From an uncultured Corynebacterium sp. (GTDB taxonomy: Bacteria; Actinomycetota; Actinomycetes; Mycobacteriales; Mycobacteriaceae), in NCBI GenBank assembly GCA_943913645.1, contig CALTYZ010000021.1, positions 1 through 39,763 of the forward strand: 39,763 nucleotides of DNA. Direction: 5' to 3'. Positions 15,745 to 24,049 of this stretch are shown here, in pieces. Both the position numbers and the translations under genes were made by a program. Numbering within the stretch: the stretch's first letter is position 1; each line of letters starts with the position of its first letter. Below the pieces are notes generated by a model, which saw only the letters and a list, made by a program, of their open reading frames with translations, did not search any database and was not told the DNA's origin.

Positions 15745-16281
15745 ATGTCGCGTGTAGGTAAAGCCCCCATCGCCATCCCAAATGGCGTAGAGATGAAGAT
15801 CAACGGCCAAAGCGTCGAGGTGAAAGGCCCGAAGGGGACCCTCTCACTCGAGCTACCGGAACCGATCACCGCATCTGTTGAGGAAAATGAAGTTGTGGTG
15901 TCCCGTCCGGATGACCACCGCACAAACCGAGCACTGCACGGTTTGTCCCGCTCGCTTGTCAACAACCTCGTTGTGGGCGTGACTGAGGGATACAAGATCA
16001 ACATGGAAATCTTCGGTGTTGGTTACCGTGTCCAACAAAAGGGTAAGGACCTGGAGTTCTCCCTTGGTTACTCCCACCCGATCCTGGTCGAGGCGCCAGA
16101 GGGTATCACCTTCGCCGTTGACGGGAACACGAAGTTCTCCGTCGAGGGGATTGACAAACAGCAGGTTGGTCAGATCGCGGCGAACATTCGCCGCCTTCGC
16201 AAGGATGATCCATACAAGGGTAAGGGCATCCGTTACGAAGGTGAGCAGGTCCGTCGCAAGGTCGGAAAGACGGGTAAGTAA
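15745..16281 (+). CDS. rplF: 50S ribosomal protein L6
   Basis: L6 lies near the sarcin-ricin loop and the factor-binding site of the large subunit. The 178 residues begin MSRVGKAPIAIPNGVEM and contain the two L6 repeats. The C-terminal signature region KDDPYKGKGIRYEGE is present, followed by a basic KVGKTGK end. GGGAGG at 15726-15731 lies in the gap after rpsH. rplR begins three bases after the stop. Nothing is unusual. Confidence 0.97.
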   Translation: MSRVGKAPIAIPNGVEMKINGQSVEVKGPKGTLSLELPEPITASVEENEVVVSRPDDHRTNRALHGLSRSLVNNLVVGVTEGYKINMEIFGVGYRVQQKGKDLEFSLGYSHPILVEAPEGITFAVDGNTKFSVEGIDKQQVGQIAANIRRLRKDDPYKGKGIRYEGEQVRRKVGKTGK

Positions 16282-16284
16282 AGC

Positions 16285-16689
16285 ATGAGCAATATTGAGA
16301 CGAATTCCAACCGAACCCCGGTTGGCAAAGACATTTCCTCCCGGCGCCGTGAGGCGCGCGCTCGTCGCCACTACCGCGTGCGCAAGACCCTACGCGGAAC
16401 CCCGGAGACGCCGCGTCTTGCTGTACACCGTTCTTCTCGTCATATCCACGTCCAGATCATCGACGATCTTGCCGGCCACACCCTGGTATCAGCGTCATCG
16501 ATGGAACCTGAGGTTCGAGACGTCGACGGGGATAAAAAGGAGAAGGCTGCCAAGGTCGGTGCCCTTGTCGCGCAGCGCGCAAAGGATGCCGGCATTGAGA
16601 CGATCGTTTTTGATCGAGGCGGCTACAAGTACCACGGCCGCGTTGCGGCTCTGGCGGACGCAGCTCGTGAAGGTGGTCTGAAGTTCTAA
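16285..16689 (+). CDS. rplR: 50S ribosomal protein L18
   Basis: L18 binds 5S rRNA together with L5 and builds the central protuberance. The 134 residues show the basic N-terminal RRREARARRHYRVRKTLRG region that contacts 5S rRNA. The core follows with PRLAVHRSSRHIHVQIIDD, then VGALVAQRAKDAGIETIVFDRGGYKYHGRV, and the normal GLKF C-terminus. A short variable N-terminal extension is usual for actinobacteria. The next gene is rpsE after 40 bases. Confidence 0.97.
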   Translation: MSNIETNSNRTPVGKDISSRRREARARRHYRVRKTLRGTPETPRLAVHRSSRHIHVQIIDDLAGHTLVSASSMEPEVRDVDGDKKEKAAKVGALVAQRAKDAGIETIVFDRGGYKYHGRVAALADAAREGGLKF

Positions 16690-16729
16690 TGCACACCACA
16701 ATCAACATCATCAATGGAAGGAACGCGTA

Positions 16730-17377
16730 ATGGCCGAACGTGAACGGCGTGACGGCGGGCGCTCCGCCGACAATGAGAACAAAAACCGCACTGGTCGCAA
16801 CGACCGTGGAGGCCGAGGCGGCCGCCGCGACCGCGATGATCGGCGCAATCACAACGATGAGCGCGACAAGTACGTCGAGCGTGTCATCACTATCAACCGT
16901 GTCGCCAAAACCGTCAAAGGTGGCCGCAACATGTCCTTTACCGCGCTTGTTGTCGTCGGTGATGGACAAGGCATGGTCGGCGTCGGTTATGGCAAGGCCA
17001 AGGAAGTCCCTGCTGCTATCCAGAAGGGGGCTGAGGAAGCACGAAAGAACTTCTTCCGCGTCCCGATGATTGGCGGCACCATTCCTCACCCTGTCCAGGC
17101 TGAAGAGGCCGCGGGCATTGTGATGCTGCGCCCGGCCGCACCAGGTACTGGTGTTATCGCTGGCGGCGCGGTCCGGCCAGTTCTTGAGTGCGCAGGAATT
17201 CAAGACATTCTTGCCAAGTCTCTCGGTTCTGACAACGCGCTCAACGTTGTGCAGGCAACGGTCGCAGGGCTGAAGGAGCTTGTGCGTCCCGAGGAAGTCG
17301 CAGCAAAACGCGGTAAGCCGATCGAGGATGTCGCCCCAGCCCGTATTTTGCGTGCACGCGCAGGTCAGGAGGCGTAG
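16730..17377 (+). CDS. rpsE: 30S ribosomal protein S5
   Basis: S5 sits at the mRNA entry of the small subunit and influences decoding accuracy. It has 215 residues against about 167 in E. coli; the extra length is an N-terminal extension of about 45 residues made of R, D, N and G, a common actinobacterial trait. The double-stranded RNA-binding core begins at YVERVITINRVAKTVKGG; the FTALVVVGDGQGMVGVGYGKA segment and the C-terminal domain to ARAGQEA are complete. AAGGA at 16719-16723 sets the ATG. The gene's end carries AGGAGG, the Shine-Dalgarno of rpmD. Confidence 0.97.
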   Translation: MAERERRDGGRSADNENKNRTGRNDRGGRGGRRDRDDRRNHNDERDKYVERVITINRVAKTVKGGRNMSFTALVVVGDGQGMVGVGYGKAKEVPAAIQKGAEEARKNFFRVPMIGGTIPHPVQAEEAAGIVMLRPAAPGTGVIAGGAVRPVLECAGIQDILAKSLGSDNALNVVQATVAGLKELVRPEEVAAKRGKPIEDVAPARILRARAGQEA

Positions 17378-17382
17378 AGATC

Positions 17383-17568
17383 ATGGCTTTGAAGATCACA
17401 TTGCACCACGGAAAAATCGGTGAAAAGCCGGTGACGCGTAAGAACCTGGAGGCTCTGGGTCTGCGCAAGATCGGCCAGTCTGTAATCAAACAGGACAATG
17501 CTGCAACGCGCGGCCAGATCCTGAAGGTGCGCCACTTGGTCACCGTTGAAGAAGTTGCAGGGGAGTAG
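17383..17568 (+). CDS. rpmD: 50S ribosomal protein L30
   Basis: A small peripheral 23S rRNA-binding protein of 61 residues. The conserved pattern IGEKPVTRKNLEALGLRKIG, then VIKQDNAATRGQILKVRHLV, identifies it. It begins five bases after rpsE, using AGGAGG inside the rpsE end, and rplO starts seven bases after its stop. The order rpsE-rpmD-rplO is the standard spc order. Confidence 0.96.
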   Translation: MALKITLHHGKIGEKPVTRKNLEALGLRKIGQSVIKQDNAATRGQILKVRHLVTVEEVAGE

Positions 17569-17575
17569 ATAGCAC

Positions 17576-18112
17576 ATGGCTGACATCATCAAACTCCACG
17601 ATTTGCGCCCAGCGCCGGGTGCCAAAAAATCCAAGACTCGCGTTGGACGCGGCGAAGCCTCGAAAGGCAAGACCGCAGGCCGCGGTACCAAAGGCACCAA
17701 GGCACGCAAGCAGGTGCCTGCCGCGTTTGAAGGCGGGCAGATGCCGCTGCACATGCGGCTGCCAAAGCTGAAAGGCTTTAAAAACCCCAACCGCGTCGAG
17801 TACCAGGTGGTCAATGTCGCCGATCTGGCGAAGGCATTCCCGCAGGGCGGAACTGTCACTATCGCAGACATCGTTTCTGCAGGACTTGTGCGTGGGAAGC
17901 AACCCGTCAAGGTTCTTGGCAACGGTGATATTGACGTCAAACTCAACATCACTGCGACCAAGTTCTCCAAGTCCGCTGTAGAAAAGATTGCAGCTGCTGG
18001 TGGCTCGACCACGGTAGAGCCGTATCACGCACGCGCGTCGAAAGGTGCTGCAGGCGCATCCGCTTCGGCCGCAGCAGAGACGAAAACGAAAAGCTCCGGT
18101 GACGAGGCTTAA
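17576..18112 (+). CDS. rplO: 50S ribosomal protein L15
   Basis: L15 joins late in large-subunit assembly and binds 23S rRNA. The first ~148 residues are standard: LHDLRPAPGAKKSKTRVGRG, the glycine-rich KGKTAGRGTKGTKAR loop, FEGGQMPLHMRLPKLKGF and SAVEKIAAAGGSTTV. The 178-residue product then carries an extra tail of roughly 25 residues, SKGAAGASASAAAETKTKSS and a final GDEA, absent from typical L15. The tail looks disordered. The gene ends the run and is followed by a strong terminator. Confidence 0.96.
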   Translation: MADIIKLHDLRPAPGAKKSKTRVGRGEASKGKTAGRGTKGTKARKQVPAAFEGGQMPLHMRLPKLKGFKNPNRVEYQVVNVADLAKAFPQGGTVTIADIVSAGLVRGKQPVKVLGNGDIDVKLNITATKFSKSAVEKIAAAGGSTTVEPYHARASKGAAGASASAAAETKTKSSGDEA

Positions 18113-18140
18113 GTAGTTTTCCGCTGGAGCTTTCTCTTGC

Positions 18141-18187
18141 AACCCGCTTCGCGAGTTCTCGTATGAACTTGCGGAGCGGGTTTTGTT
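18141..18187 (+). terminator. Strong intrinsic terminator after rplO
   Basis: The arms 18141-18158 and 18165-18182 form an 18-bp stem with two G-U wobbles around a six-base loop, directly followed by TTTTGTTT. It lies about 30 bases after the rplO stop and separates the ribosomal run from secY-adk-map. Confidence 0.88.
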
Positions 18188-18359
18188 TGGCACCTAAACT
18201 GCTCACCTCAAATACCGGTTCGCGTTAGCATACTGATAGGGTATTGGGGTCAAAGGTGGCCGGGTCTCACGCAATTCGCCTTTTCGCTGGTGAAATCGGA
18301 CCCGGATCATGAATTGTCCGCTATTTCCCGTGGCGCATGCGACGGGGCCAGGAGGCGTT

Positions 18360-19688
18360 GTGTCCGCTATTGCTCAGGCGTTCAAGGACCCGGATCTTCG
18401 CAAGAAGATCTTGATTACTCTTGCGCTGATGATCCTGTACCGCATCGGTGCGCAGATCCCAACTCCGGGCGTGGACTACGCGTTGATCACTCAGCGCTTG
18501 GAGGACATTTCACAAGGCGATCAAGCAACGATGTTCTCCATCATCGGCTTGTTCTCAGGTGGTGCGCTCCTGCAGCTTTCGATCTTCGCCATTGGCATCA
18601 TGCCCTACATCACGGCATCGATTATCGTGCAGCTCCTGACGGTAGTCATTCCGCGGTTTGAAGAGCTGAAGAAAGAGGGGCAGGCAGGTCAGACCAAGAT
18701 GACCCAGTACACGCGGTATCTCACTGTTGGCCTGGCATTGTTGCAGTCCGCAGGTATCGTGGCGCTGGCTGACCGTGAGCAGCTCCTTGGCACCGGCATG
18801 CCGGTGCTGGTTGAGGACCGTAATGTGTGGACATTGATCATGATGATCGTGGTCATGACCTCTGGTGCCATCCTGATCATGTGGTTGGGTGAGATCATCA
18901 CCGAAAAAGGTGTTGGCAACGGCATGTCGCTATTGATTTTTGCGGGCATTGCCACGCAGATCCCCTCGGAAGGCGTGTTTATCTGGCAGAACTCGGGCCT
19001 ACTGACCTTTAGCTTGGTTGTGCTGGCTCTTATCGTGCTTGTCATCGGCATCATCTTTATCGAGCAGGGCCAGCGTCGTATTCCGGTGCAGTACGCGAAG
19101 CGAATGGTGGGGCGGCGCCAATACGGAGGCTCATCTACCTACCTGCCGTTGAAGGTGAACCAGGCTGGTGTTATCCCGGTGATCTTCGCTTCCTCGCTGA
19201 TGTACGTGCCGGTCCTGATCACCCAGATTGTGACTATGAATGACCCCACCCCACCGGATAATTGGTGGATGAACAACGTGATGGCGTGGCTGCAGAACCC
19301 CGGCTCATGGCAGTACATCGTGGCGTATGTCATTTTGATTATCTTTTTCTCGTACTTCTATGTCTCTATCCAGTACGACCCGGTTGACCAGGCAGACAAC
19401 ATGAAAAAGTATGGCGGGTTCATTCCCGGGATCCGACCAGGTCGCGCGACTGCACAATACCTCGCGTTTGTGATGAACCGTCTGTTGTTTGTAGGCGCGA
19501 TTTATCTCGCGTTAATTGCAGTGCTACCGAATTTGGCAATGGATGCTGGTATCACCGGCTCTGGGCAGATGGGGATGAGTGCCTTCGGTGGTACAGCAAT
19601 CCTCATTATGGTGTCTGTGGCTTTGACTACAGTGAAGCAAATTGAATCTCAACTCCTACAATCCAACTACGAAGGACTTCTGCGATAA
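18360..19688 (+). CDS. secY: Protein translocase subunit SecY
   Basis: SecY is the channel of the Sec translocon in the cytoplasmic membrane. From the GTG at 18360 it has 442 residues, close to other corynebacterial SecY. GGAGG at 18351-18355 and the resulting N-terminus SAIAQAFKDPDLRKKIL support this start over the upstream ATG at 18309. Ten membrane segments are apparent. Landmarks are RIGAQIPTPGVDY, the GIMPYITASIIVQLL segment of helix 2 and the cytoplasmic QRRIPVQYAKR loop. PGIRPGRATAQYL before helix 9 is also conserved. adk follows with a one-base overlap (TAATG). Its own promoter must lie at 18190-18350; TAGCAT at 18226-18231 is a possible -10. Confidence 0.96.
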   Translation: MSAIAQAFKDPDLRKKILITLALMILYRIGAQIPTPGVDYALITQRLEDISQGDQATMFSIIGLFSGGALLQLSIFAIGIMPYITASIIVQLLTVVIPRFEELKKEGQAGQTKMTQYTRYLTVGLALLQSAGIVALADREQLLGTGMPVLVEDRNVWTLIMMIVVMTSGAILIMWLGEIITEKGVGNGMSLLIFAGIATQIPSEGVFIWQNSGLLTFSLVVLALIVLVIGIIFIEQGQRRIPVQYAKRMVGRRQYGGSSTYLPLKVNQAGVIPVIFASSLMYVPVLITQIVTMNDPTPPDNWWMNNVMAWLQNPGSWQYIVAYVILIIFFSYFYVSIQYDPVDQADNMKKYGGFIPGIRPGRATAQYLAFVMNRLLFVGAIYLALIAVLPNLAMDAGITGSGQMGMSAFGGTAILIMVSVALTTVKQIESQLLQSNYEGLLR

Positions 19689-20233
19689 TGCGTCTCGTAC
19701 TCCTCGGCCCCCCCGGTGCTGGTAAAGGCACCCAAGCAGCCATCTTGTCCAAGAAACTCGGGGTGCCCCACATTTCCACCGGAGATTTGTTCCGTGCCAA
19801 CATTGGGGAAGGGACCCCATTGGGGGTTGAGGCCAAGAGCTACATCGACGCTGGAAAGTTGGTTCCTACTGATGTGACTGCGCGGATGGTTGAAGATCGT
19901 CTCAACCAGCCTGATGCTGCGGCTGGCTTTTTGCTTGATGGGTTTCCCCGCACGGTCGAGCAGGCAGAAATTCTGACTAAACTGCTGCAAAAGAATGGTC
20001 AGCAGCTAGATGGGGTGCTGAACTTCGTCGTTGATGAAGACGTTGTTGTTGAGCGAATGCTTGCACGTGGGCGCGCCGATGACAATGAGGAAACTATTCG
20101 CACGCGCCTGGCGGTCTACAGGGATGAAACAGCGCCGCTAATTGAGCACTACGGTGACGAGATCATCTCAATTGATGCAGTTGGCGATGTTGAGGAGATC
20201 AACGCGCGCGCGATGGAGCAACTCCAGCGCTAA
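19688..20233 (+). CDS. adk: Adenylate kinase
   Basis: Adenylate kinase interconverts ATP + AMP and 2 ADP in the cytoplasm. It has 181 residues, the short form without the extended zinc-binding lid. Motifs are the P-loop GPPGAGKGTQ at residues 7-16, HISTGDLFR in the AMP-binding region, LLDGFPRTVEQAE, and the lid arginines in RGRADDNEETIRTRL. Its ATG overlaps the secY stop by one base, and map starts four bases after its stop, so secY-adk-map is one operon, as in many Gram-positive genomes. Confidence 0.97.
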   Translation: MRLVLLGPPGAGKGTQAAILSKKLGVPHISTGDLFRANIGEGTPLGVEAKSYIDAGKLVPTDVTARMVEDRLNQPDAAAGFLLDGFPRTVEQAEILTKLLQKNGQQLDGVLNFVVDEDVVVERMLARGRADDNEETIRTRLAVYRDETAPLIEHYGDEIISIDAVGDVEEINARAMEQLQR

Positions 20234-20237
20234 GCAC

Positions 20238-21029
20238 ATGGCTTTTCGCAAACGGGCAATCTCGGCGAAAACGCCGGAGGAGCTAGACGCGATGGAGGCT
20301 GCGGGGCGCATTGTCGGGCTGGCGCTCACTGAGGTACGCGCCGCAGCTCAGCCGGGCACAACCACTCGTGAGCTGGACAAGATCGCCGAAACGCTGATCC
20401 GTGATCACGGCGCTACCCCGACTTTTCTTGGCTACCATGGGTTTCCCGGCTCGATTTGTGCCTCCGTCAACGAGGTGGTTGTCCACGGCATTCCGTCACC
20501 GGACGTCGTGCTGCATGAAGGTGATTTAGTCTCTGTTGATTGCGGCGCAACATTTGCGGGTTGGGTAGGGGATTCAGCCTGGTCGTTCGGTGTCGGAGAG
20601 TTAGACGAGGGGGCCGAAAAGCTCAACGCTGCAACCGCATGGGTTCTCGACCAAGGATTGCAAGCGATGCTTCCCGGAAACAGGCTCACGGATGTCTCTC
20701 ATGCGCTTGAGACAGCAACACGCGCAGCCGAACGACGGTTTGATGTGCGGCTGGGTATTCTTGCCGGCTACGGTGGGCACGGGATCGGACGGAGCATGCA
20801 CGAAGATCCGTACCTCGCAAATGAGGGGCGCCCGAAGCGGGGTCCGGTCATCCAGGACGGGTCCGTTCTCGCCATCGAGCCGATGCTCATCCTGGGTGGG
20901 GAGACGGATTCGGAGATTCTTGACGACGAATGGACAGTGGTCACCGCAGACGGCTCGGTCGCGGCGCACTGGGAGCACACCGTCGCAGCGACGGCGCAGG
21001 GACCACGGATACTCACCCCGCGCGACTAG
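20238..21029 (+). CDS. map: Methionine aminopeptidase, type I
   Basis: MetAP removes the initiator methionine from nascent proteins. The 263-residue product from the ATG at 20238 has the pita-bread fold markers: the HGFPGSICASVNEVVVHGIP segment, metal-ligand aspartates in SVDCGATFAGWVGDSA, and the ligand histidine region GHGIGRSMHEDP. Ligand glutamates are in AIEPML and HWEHTVAAT. A longer upstream frame overlaps adk and is rejected. A short basic N-terminus (MAFRKRAISAKTPEE) precedes the catalytic domain, without the extended zinc-finger type N-terminus. It ends the secY operon. Confidence 0.95.
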   Translation: MAFRKRAISAKTPEELDAMEAAGRIVGLALTEVRAAAQPGTTTRELDKIAETLIRDHGATPTFLGYHGFPGSICASVNEVVVHGIPSPDVVLHEGDLVSVDCGATFAGWVGDSAWSFGVGELDEGAEKLNAATAWVLDQGLQAMLPGNRLTDVSHALETATRAAERRFDVRLGILAGYGGHGIGRSMHEDPYLANEGRPKRGPVIQDGSVLAIEPMLILGGETDSEILDDEWTVVTADGSVAAHWEHTVAATAQGPRILTPRD

Positions 21030-21106
21030 GTTGATCGGATTTTTCATAACTGTCTCAATAGTCTAAAAACGTTGAGCGTTCTGTGTGCGAGGCTGTGAAT
21101 CGACAT

Positions 21107-21112
21107 TATACT
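21107..21112 (+). promoter_or_regulatory. -10 element giving an apparently leaderless mRNA
   Basis: TATACT is a near-perfect -10. It ends six bases before the ATG at 21119, so transcription should start at or next to the start codon. No Shine-Dalgarno precedes that ATG. Leaderless messages are common in actinobacteria. No clear -35 is present. Confidence 0.55.
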
Positions 21113-21118
21113 TTGCAC

Positions 21119-21943
21119 ATGTCATATCCTTCCCGTCGTTGCTTACTCAGCCGTATTGGGCTAACGCTTCTCGCCCTACTCAGTGCTATGATTGCGCTCA
21201 TCGCACGGCCCAGCGTGGCGTCTGCCCAACCCCCGCCCGCTATCCCGTCCAGTTTGTCCAGTGGGAGCAGTACCCCCAGCGTCGATGCATTCATCCGCCA
21301 GACCAACGCACAGCTCGCTGCGATCGGCAACGGTACTGCCGCACGTGATACGGCCTGGAACCTGCGCGCTTCGCTGCGTCAACAAGCTGATGCACTTGCA
21401 GTGATCAACCCGAATCTGCCGGCACAAGCGAAAGCAAGCATTGACCAGACTGTTGAGACACTCTTTCCCGGATTAATCGCAGCGCGCACCCCCAAACCAG
21501 CCCCGCCACCGCCAGCCCCGCCACCACCGGCCCCACCAGCGCCACCGGCCCAGCCGGCGCCGGCGCCGCCAGCTGCTGCCCCCGCGTTTGACTACGGCCC
21601 GTGTCCACGCGATGCGAAGGCCTGCATTGACCTCAACGGTCGGCGCTCTTGGCTACAAAGCAACGGCCAGGTGTACTACGGCTCCGTCTTTATCGGGCCT
21701 GGGCGGCCCGGGTATGAGACCCCGCGCGGCACGTTTTACGTCAACCGTAAGGTCAAAGACGAAATCTCGTATGAGTTCGACAATGCGCCCATGCCGTACG
21801 CCGTGTACTTCACCAATAACGGGATCGCATTTCATCAAGGTGACCCCTCGGTGCTGTCCCACGGATGCATCCGTATGCATCGCGCGGACGCACAGAAATA
21901 CTTTGATGAATTGCGCATCGGTGACAAGGTGTACGTCTACTAG
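21119..21943 (+). CDS. Secreted L,D-transpeptidase (YkuD domain)
   Basis: An exported peptidoglycan cross-linking enzyme forming 3-3 links or attaching other groups to the wall. From the ATG at 21119 it has 274 residues. A Sec signal (SRRCLLSRIG, hydrophobic run, VASA) would be cut after Ala36. A helical region (about 50-125) and a proline/alanine-rich linker (about 125-155) lead to the YkuD domain, which ends with the catalytic motif SHGCIRMH at 247-254 (Cys250). There is no lipobox. I preferred 21119 over the upstream ATG at 21083 because TATACT lies just before it and the signal peptide then starts normally. It is transcribed apart from map. Confidence 0.9.
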   Translation: MSYPSRRCLLSRIGLTLLALLSAMIALIARPSVASAQPPPAIPSSLSSGSSTPSVDAFIRQTNAQLAAIGNGTAARDTAWNLRASLRQQADALAVINPNLPAQAKASIDQTVETLFPGLIAARTPKPAPPPPAPPPPAPPAPPAQPAPAPPAAAPAFDYGPCPRDAKACIDLNGRRSWLQSNGQVYYGSVFIGPGRPGYETPRGTFYVNRKVKDEISYEFDNAPMPYAVYFTNNGIAFHQGDPSVLSHGCIRMHRADAQKYFDELRIGDKVYVY

Positions 21944-22108
21944 CCTCCACAGCCCGGGCCGCGAGTTGTCTTTTCGCAGGTGAATGGTTAAAGTCGACCA
22001 CTGGTGTCATTAGGTCCGCATGCGTTGGCCTGGTGTACGCCGTGTAGCAACCCAAAAATGCGATGAGCACCACCGCAAAAGCCCTGGTGCTTCTAGGAAG
22101 TGGAGTGT

Positions 22109-22327
22109 ATGGCAAAAGAAGGCGCAATTGAGGTCGAAGGCCGCATCATCGAGCCTTTGAAAAATGCGATGTTCCGGGTCGAACTCGACAACGGACATGA
22201 AGTCCTCGCCCACATCAGTGGCAAGATGCGCCAGCACTACATCCGCATCCTCCCGGAAGACCGAGTCATCGTTGAGCTCTCACCGTATGACTTAGAACGC
22301 GGGCGCATTACCTACCGCTACAAGTAA
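22109..22327 (+). CDS. infA: Translation initiation factor IF-1
   Basis: IF-1 binds the ribosomal A site during initiation. The 72-residue product is a single OB-fold: MAKEGAIEVEGRIIEPLKNA, then FRVELDNGHEVLAHISGKMR, ILPEDRVIVELSPYDL and RGRITYRYK. The start at 22109 gives the exact family length; a frame-extending ATG at 22100 is less likely. In many bacteria rpmJ (L36) follows infA, but no L36 coding sequence is seen in the 211 bases before rpsM, which hold the promoter of the next operon. Confidence 0.97.
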   Translation: MAKEGAIEVEGRIIEPLKNAMFRVELDNGHEVLAHISGKMRQHYIRILPEDRVIVELSPYDLERGRITYRYK

Positions 22328-22538
22328 ATATTTTCGCCTCCTTACCCAGACTGGCGTTCGCGCTCCTCATCAGCACATGTGCGAGCAGATGCGCAGGCGC
22401 TCGTTGGATACCTCCGGCCACGGTGGCTAGAGCCGCGCGAAATCACAACCCAACCTCCGGCACGGTCCGGACAAAGTGTTGCAAGGCGCGGACGGGTAGG
22501 GAGAAAACCACCGTACCAACCGAAAGGAACGTGACCAC

Positions 22539-22907
22539 ATGGCACGTCTAGCTGGTGTGGATCTGCCGCGTAACAAGCGGATGGAGATCGCACTGACCTA
22601 TATCTATGGCATCGGGGCAACCCGGTCCAAAGAACTGCTTGAAAAGACTGGCATCTCTCCTGACCTGCGCACGGACAATCTGACCGATGAGCAGCTCTCG
22701 GCGCTGCGTGACGCGATCGAGTCGTCCTACACCGTTGAGGGTGACCTGCGACGTGAGGTGCAGGCTGACATTCGCCGCAAGATTGAAATCGGCTCCTACC
22801 AGGGTTTGCGTCACCGCCGTGGCCTGCCAGTGCGCGGCCAGCGGACGAAGACGAATGCGCGCACTCGCAAAGGCCCGAAGAAGACAATCGCAGGAAAGAA
22901 GAAGTAA
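22539..22907 (+). CDS. rpsM: 30S ribosomal protein S13
   Basis: S13 sits in the head of the small subunit and bridges to L5. The 122 residues begin MARLAGVDLPRNKRMEIALT and include YGIGATRSKELL, the helix-turn-helix part, and the basic tail HRRGLPVRGQRTKTNARTRK. AAGGAA at 22523-22528 is the ribosome binding site. It opens the rpsM-rpsK-rpsD-rpoA-rplQ operon; rpsK begins three bases after its stop. Confidence 0.97.
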   Translation: MARLAGVDLPRNKRMEIALTYIYGIGATRSKELLEKTGISPDLRTDNLTDEQLSALRDAIESSYTVEGDLRREVQADIRRKIEIGSYQGLRHRRGLPVRGQRTKTNARTRKGPKKTIAGKKK

Positions 22908-22910
22908 CAC

Positions 22911-23312
22911 ATGCCACCAAAGACTCGTACCGCCGCGCGTCGTGGACGCCGCGTCGTCAAGAAGAACGTGGCTGCTGGCCACGCATACATCAAATCCACG
23001 TTCAACAACACCATCGTGTCTATCACTGACCCGTCTGGTGCCGTGATTTCGTGGGCATCCTCGGGCCACGTCGGGTTCAAGGGTTCCCGGAAGTCCACTC
23101 CGTTCGCTGCGCAGATGGCTGCCGAAAACGCTGCCCGCAAGGCGATGGAGCATGGCATGAAGAAGGTTGACGTGTTTGTCAAAGGTCCCGGCTCCGGCCG
23201 TGAGACCGCTATCCGTTCCCTGCAGGCCGCCGGCCTGGAGGTGTCCTCGATCTCGGATGTGACTCCGCAGCCGTTTAACGGGTGCCGTCCGCCGAAGCGT
23301 CGTCGCGTCTAA
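22911..23312 (+). CDS. rpsK: 30S ribosomal protein S11
   Basis: S11 lines the platform of the small subunit near the mRNA exit. The 133-residue product has a basic N-terminus (RRGRRVVKKNVAAGHAYI), the core FNNTIVSITDPSGAVISWAS and KGSRKSTPFAAQMAAENAA, and the conserved end DVTPQPFNGCRPPKRRRV. It follows rpsM by three bases, and rpsD comes 27 bases later with its own ribosome binding site. No anomaly. Confidence 0.97.
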   Translation: MPPKTRTAARRGRRVVKKNVAAGHAYIKSTFNNTIVSITDPSGAVISWASSGHVGFKGSRKSTPFAAQMAAENAARKAMEHGMKKVDVFVKGPGSGRETAIRSLQAAGLEVSSISDVTPQPFNGCRPPKRRRV

Positions 23313-23339
23313 GGCAGAAAGGAAAAGAGGTAATACATC

Positions 23340-23945
23340 ATGGCTCGTTATACCGGCCCTGCTACCCGTAAGTCCCGTCGCCTTCGCGTCGACCTCGTCG
23401 GTGGCGACATGTCCTTTGAGCGCCGTCCCTACCCTCCGGGGCAGGCTGGTCGTGCGCGTATCAAAGAATCCGAGTACCTGCTGCAGCTGCAGGAGAAGCA
23501 GAAAGCTCGCTTCACCTACGGCGTGATGGAAAAGCAGTTCCGCCGCTACTACGAGGAGGCCAACCGCCTTCCCGGTAAAACCGGTGACAACCTGCTTATC
23601 CTGCTTGAGTCGCGACTGGACAATGTCGTTTACCGCGCTGGTCTGGCGCGCACCCGCCGCCAAGCCCGCCAGCTGGTTTCACACGGCCACTTTGTCGTCA
23701 ACGGCAAACCGACGGACGTGCCGTCATTCAAGGTCACTCAACACGACATCATTGACGTGCGGGAGAAGTCGCGCTCGATGGTGTGGTTTGAAGAAGCCCA
23801 GGATAACCTGATGGATGCTGTGGTTCCTGCCTGGCTTCAGGTTGTTCCCGACACTCTGCGTATCCTCGTGCACCAGTTGCCCGAGCGCGCGCAGATCGAC
23901 GTTCCGCTGCAAGAGCAGCTCATCGTCGAGCTTTACTCGAAGTAA
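23340..23945 (+). CDS. rpsD: 30S ribosomal protein S4
   Basis: S4 is a primary 16S rRNA-binding protein that nucleates assembly of the 5' domain. The 201 residues begin MARYTGPATRKSRRLRVDL. The S4 RNA-binding domain (LDNVVYRAGLARTRRQARQL, then VSHGHFVVNG) lies in the second half, followed by ERAQIDVPLQEQLIVELYSK. This is the cysteine-free, zinc-independent form. Its stop codon is inside a stable inverted repeat (23939-23970), which separates it from rpoA. Confidence 0.97.
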   Translation: MARYTGPATRKSRRLRVDLVGGDMSFERRPYPPGQAGRARIKESEYLLQLQEKQKARFTYGVMEKQFRRYYEEANRLPGKTGDNLLILLESRLDNVVYRAGLARTRRQARQLVSHGHFVVNGKPTDVPSFKVTQHDIIDVREKSRSMVWFEEAQDNLMDAVVPAWLQVVPDTLRILVHQLPERAQIDVPLQEQLIVELYSK

Positions 23946-23970
23946 ACAGACACCCTGTCGCGTTTACTTC
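23939..23970 (+). terminator. Inverted repeat spanning the rpsD stop codon
   Basis: Outer arms GAAGTAAAC (23939-23947) and GTTTACTTC (23962-23970) are perfect 9-bp complements. Inside, GACA and TGTC pair around CCC. The rpsD stop lies in the left arm. There is no T-tract, so it could be a partial terminator, an RNA-processing site or a 3' stabiliser between rpsD and rpoA rather than a full stop. Confidence 0.5.
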
Positions 23971-24049
23971 ACCCGCGCAGGTGCATACTTGCGTAATCTT
24001 CCATCACCTACCGGCATCAAATAGTGGTTGCCGTGCAAAGGAGAAGTTC

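Noticed and set aside
21480..21590. Tandem repeat or CRISPR-like array
   Set aside because: The repetitive CCAGCCCCGCCACC-like sequence encodes the proline/alanine linker of the L,D-transpeptidase and has no spacers.
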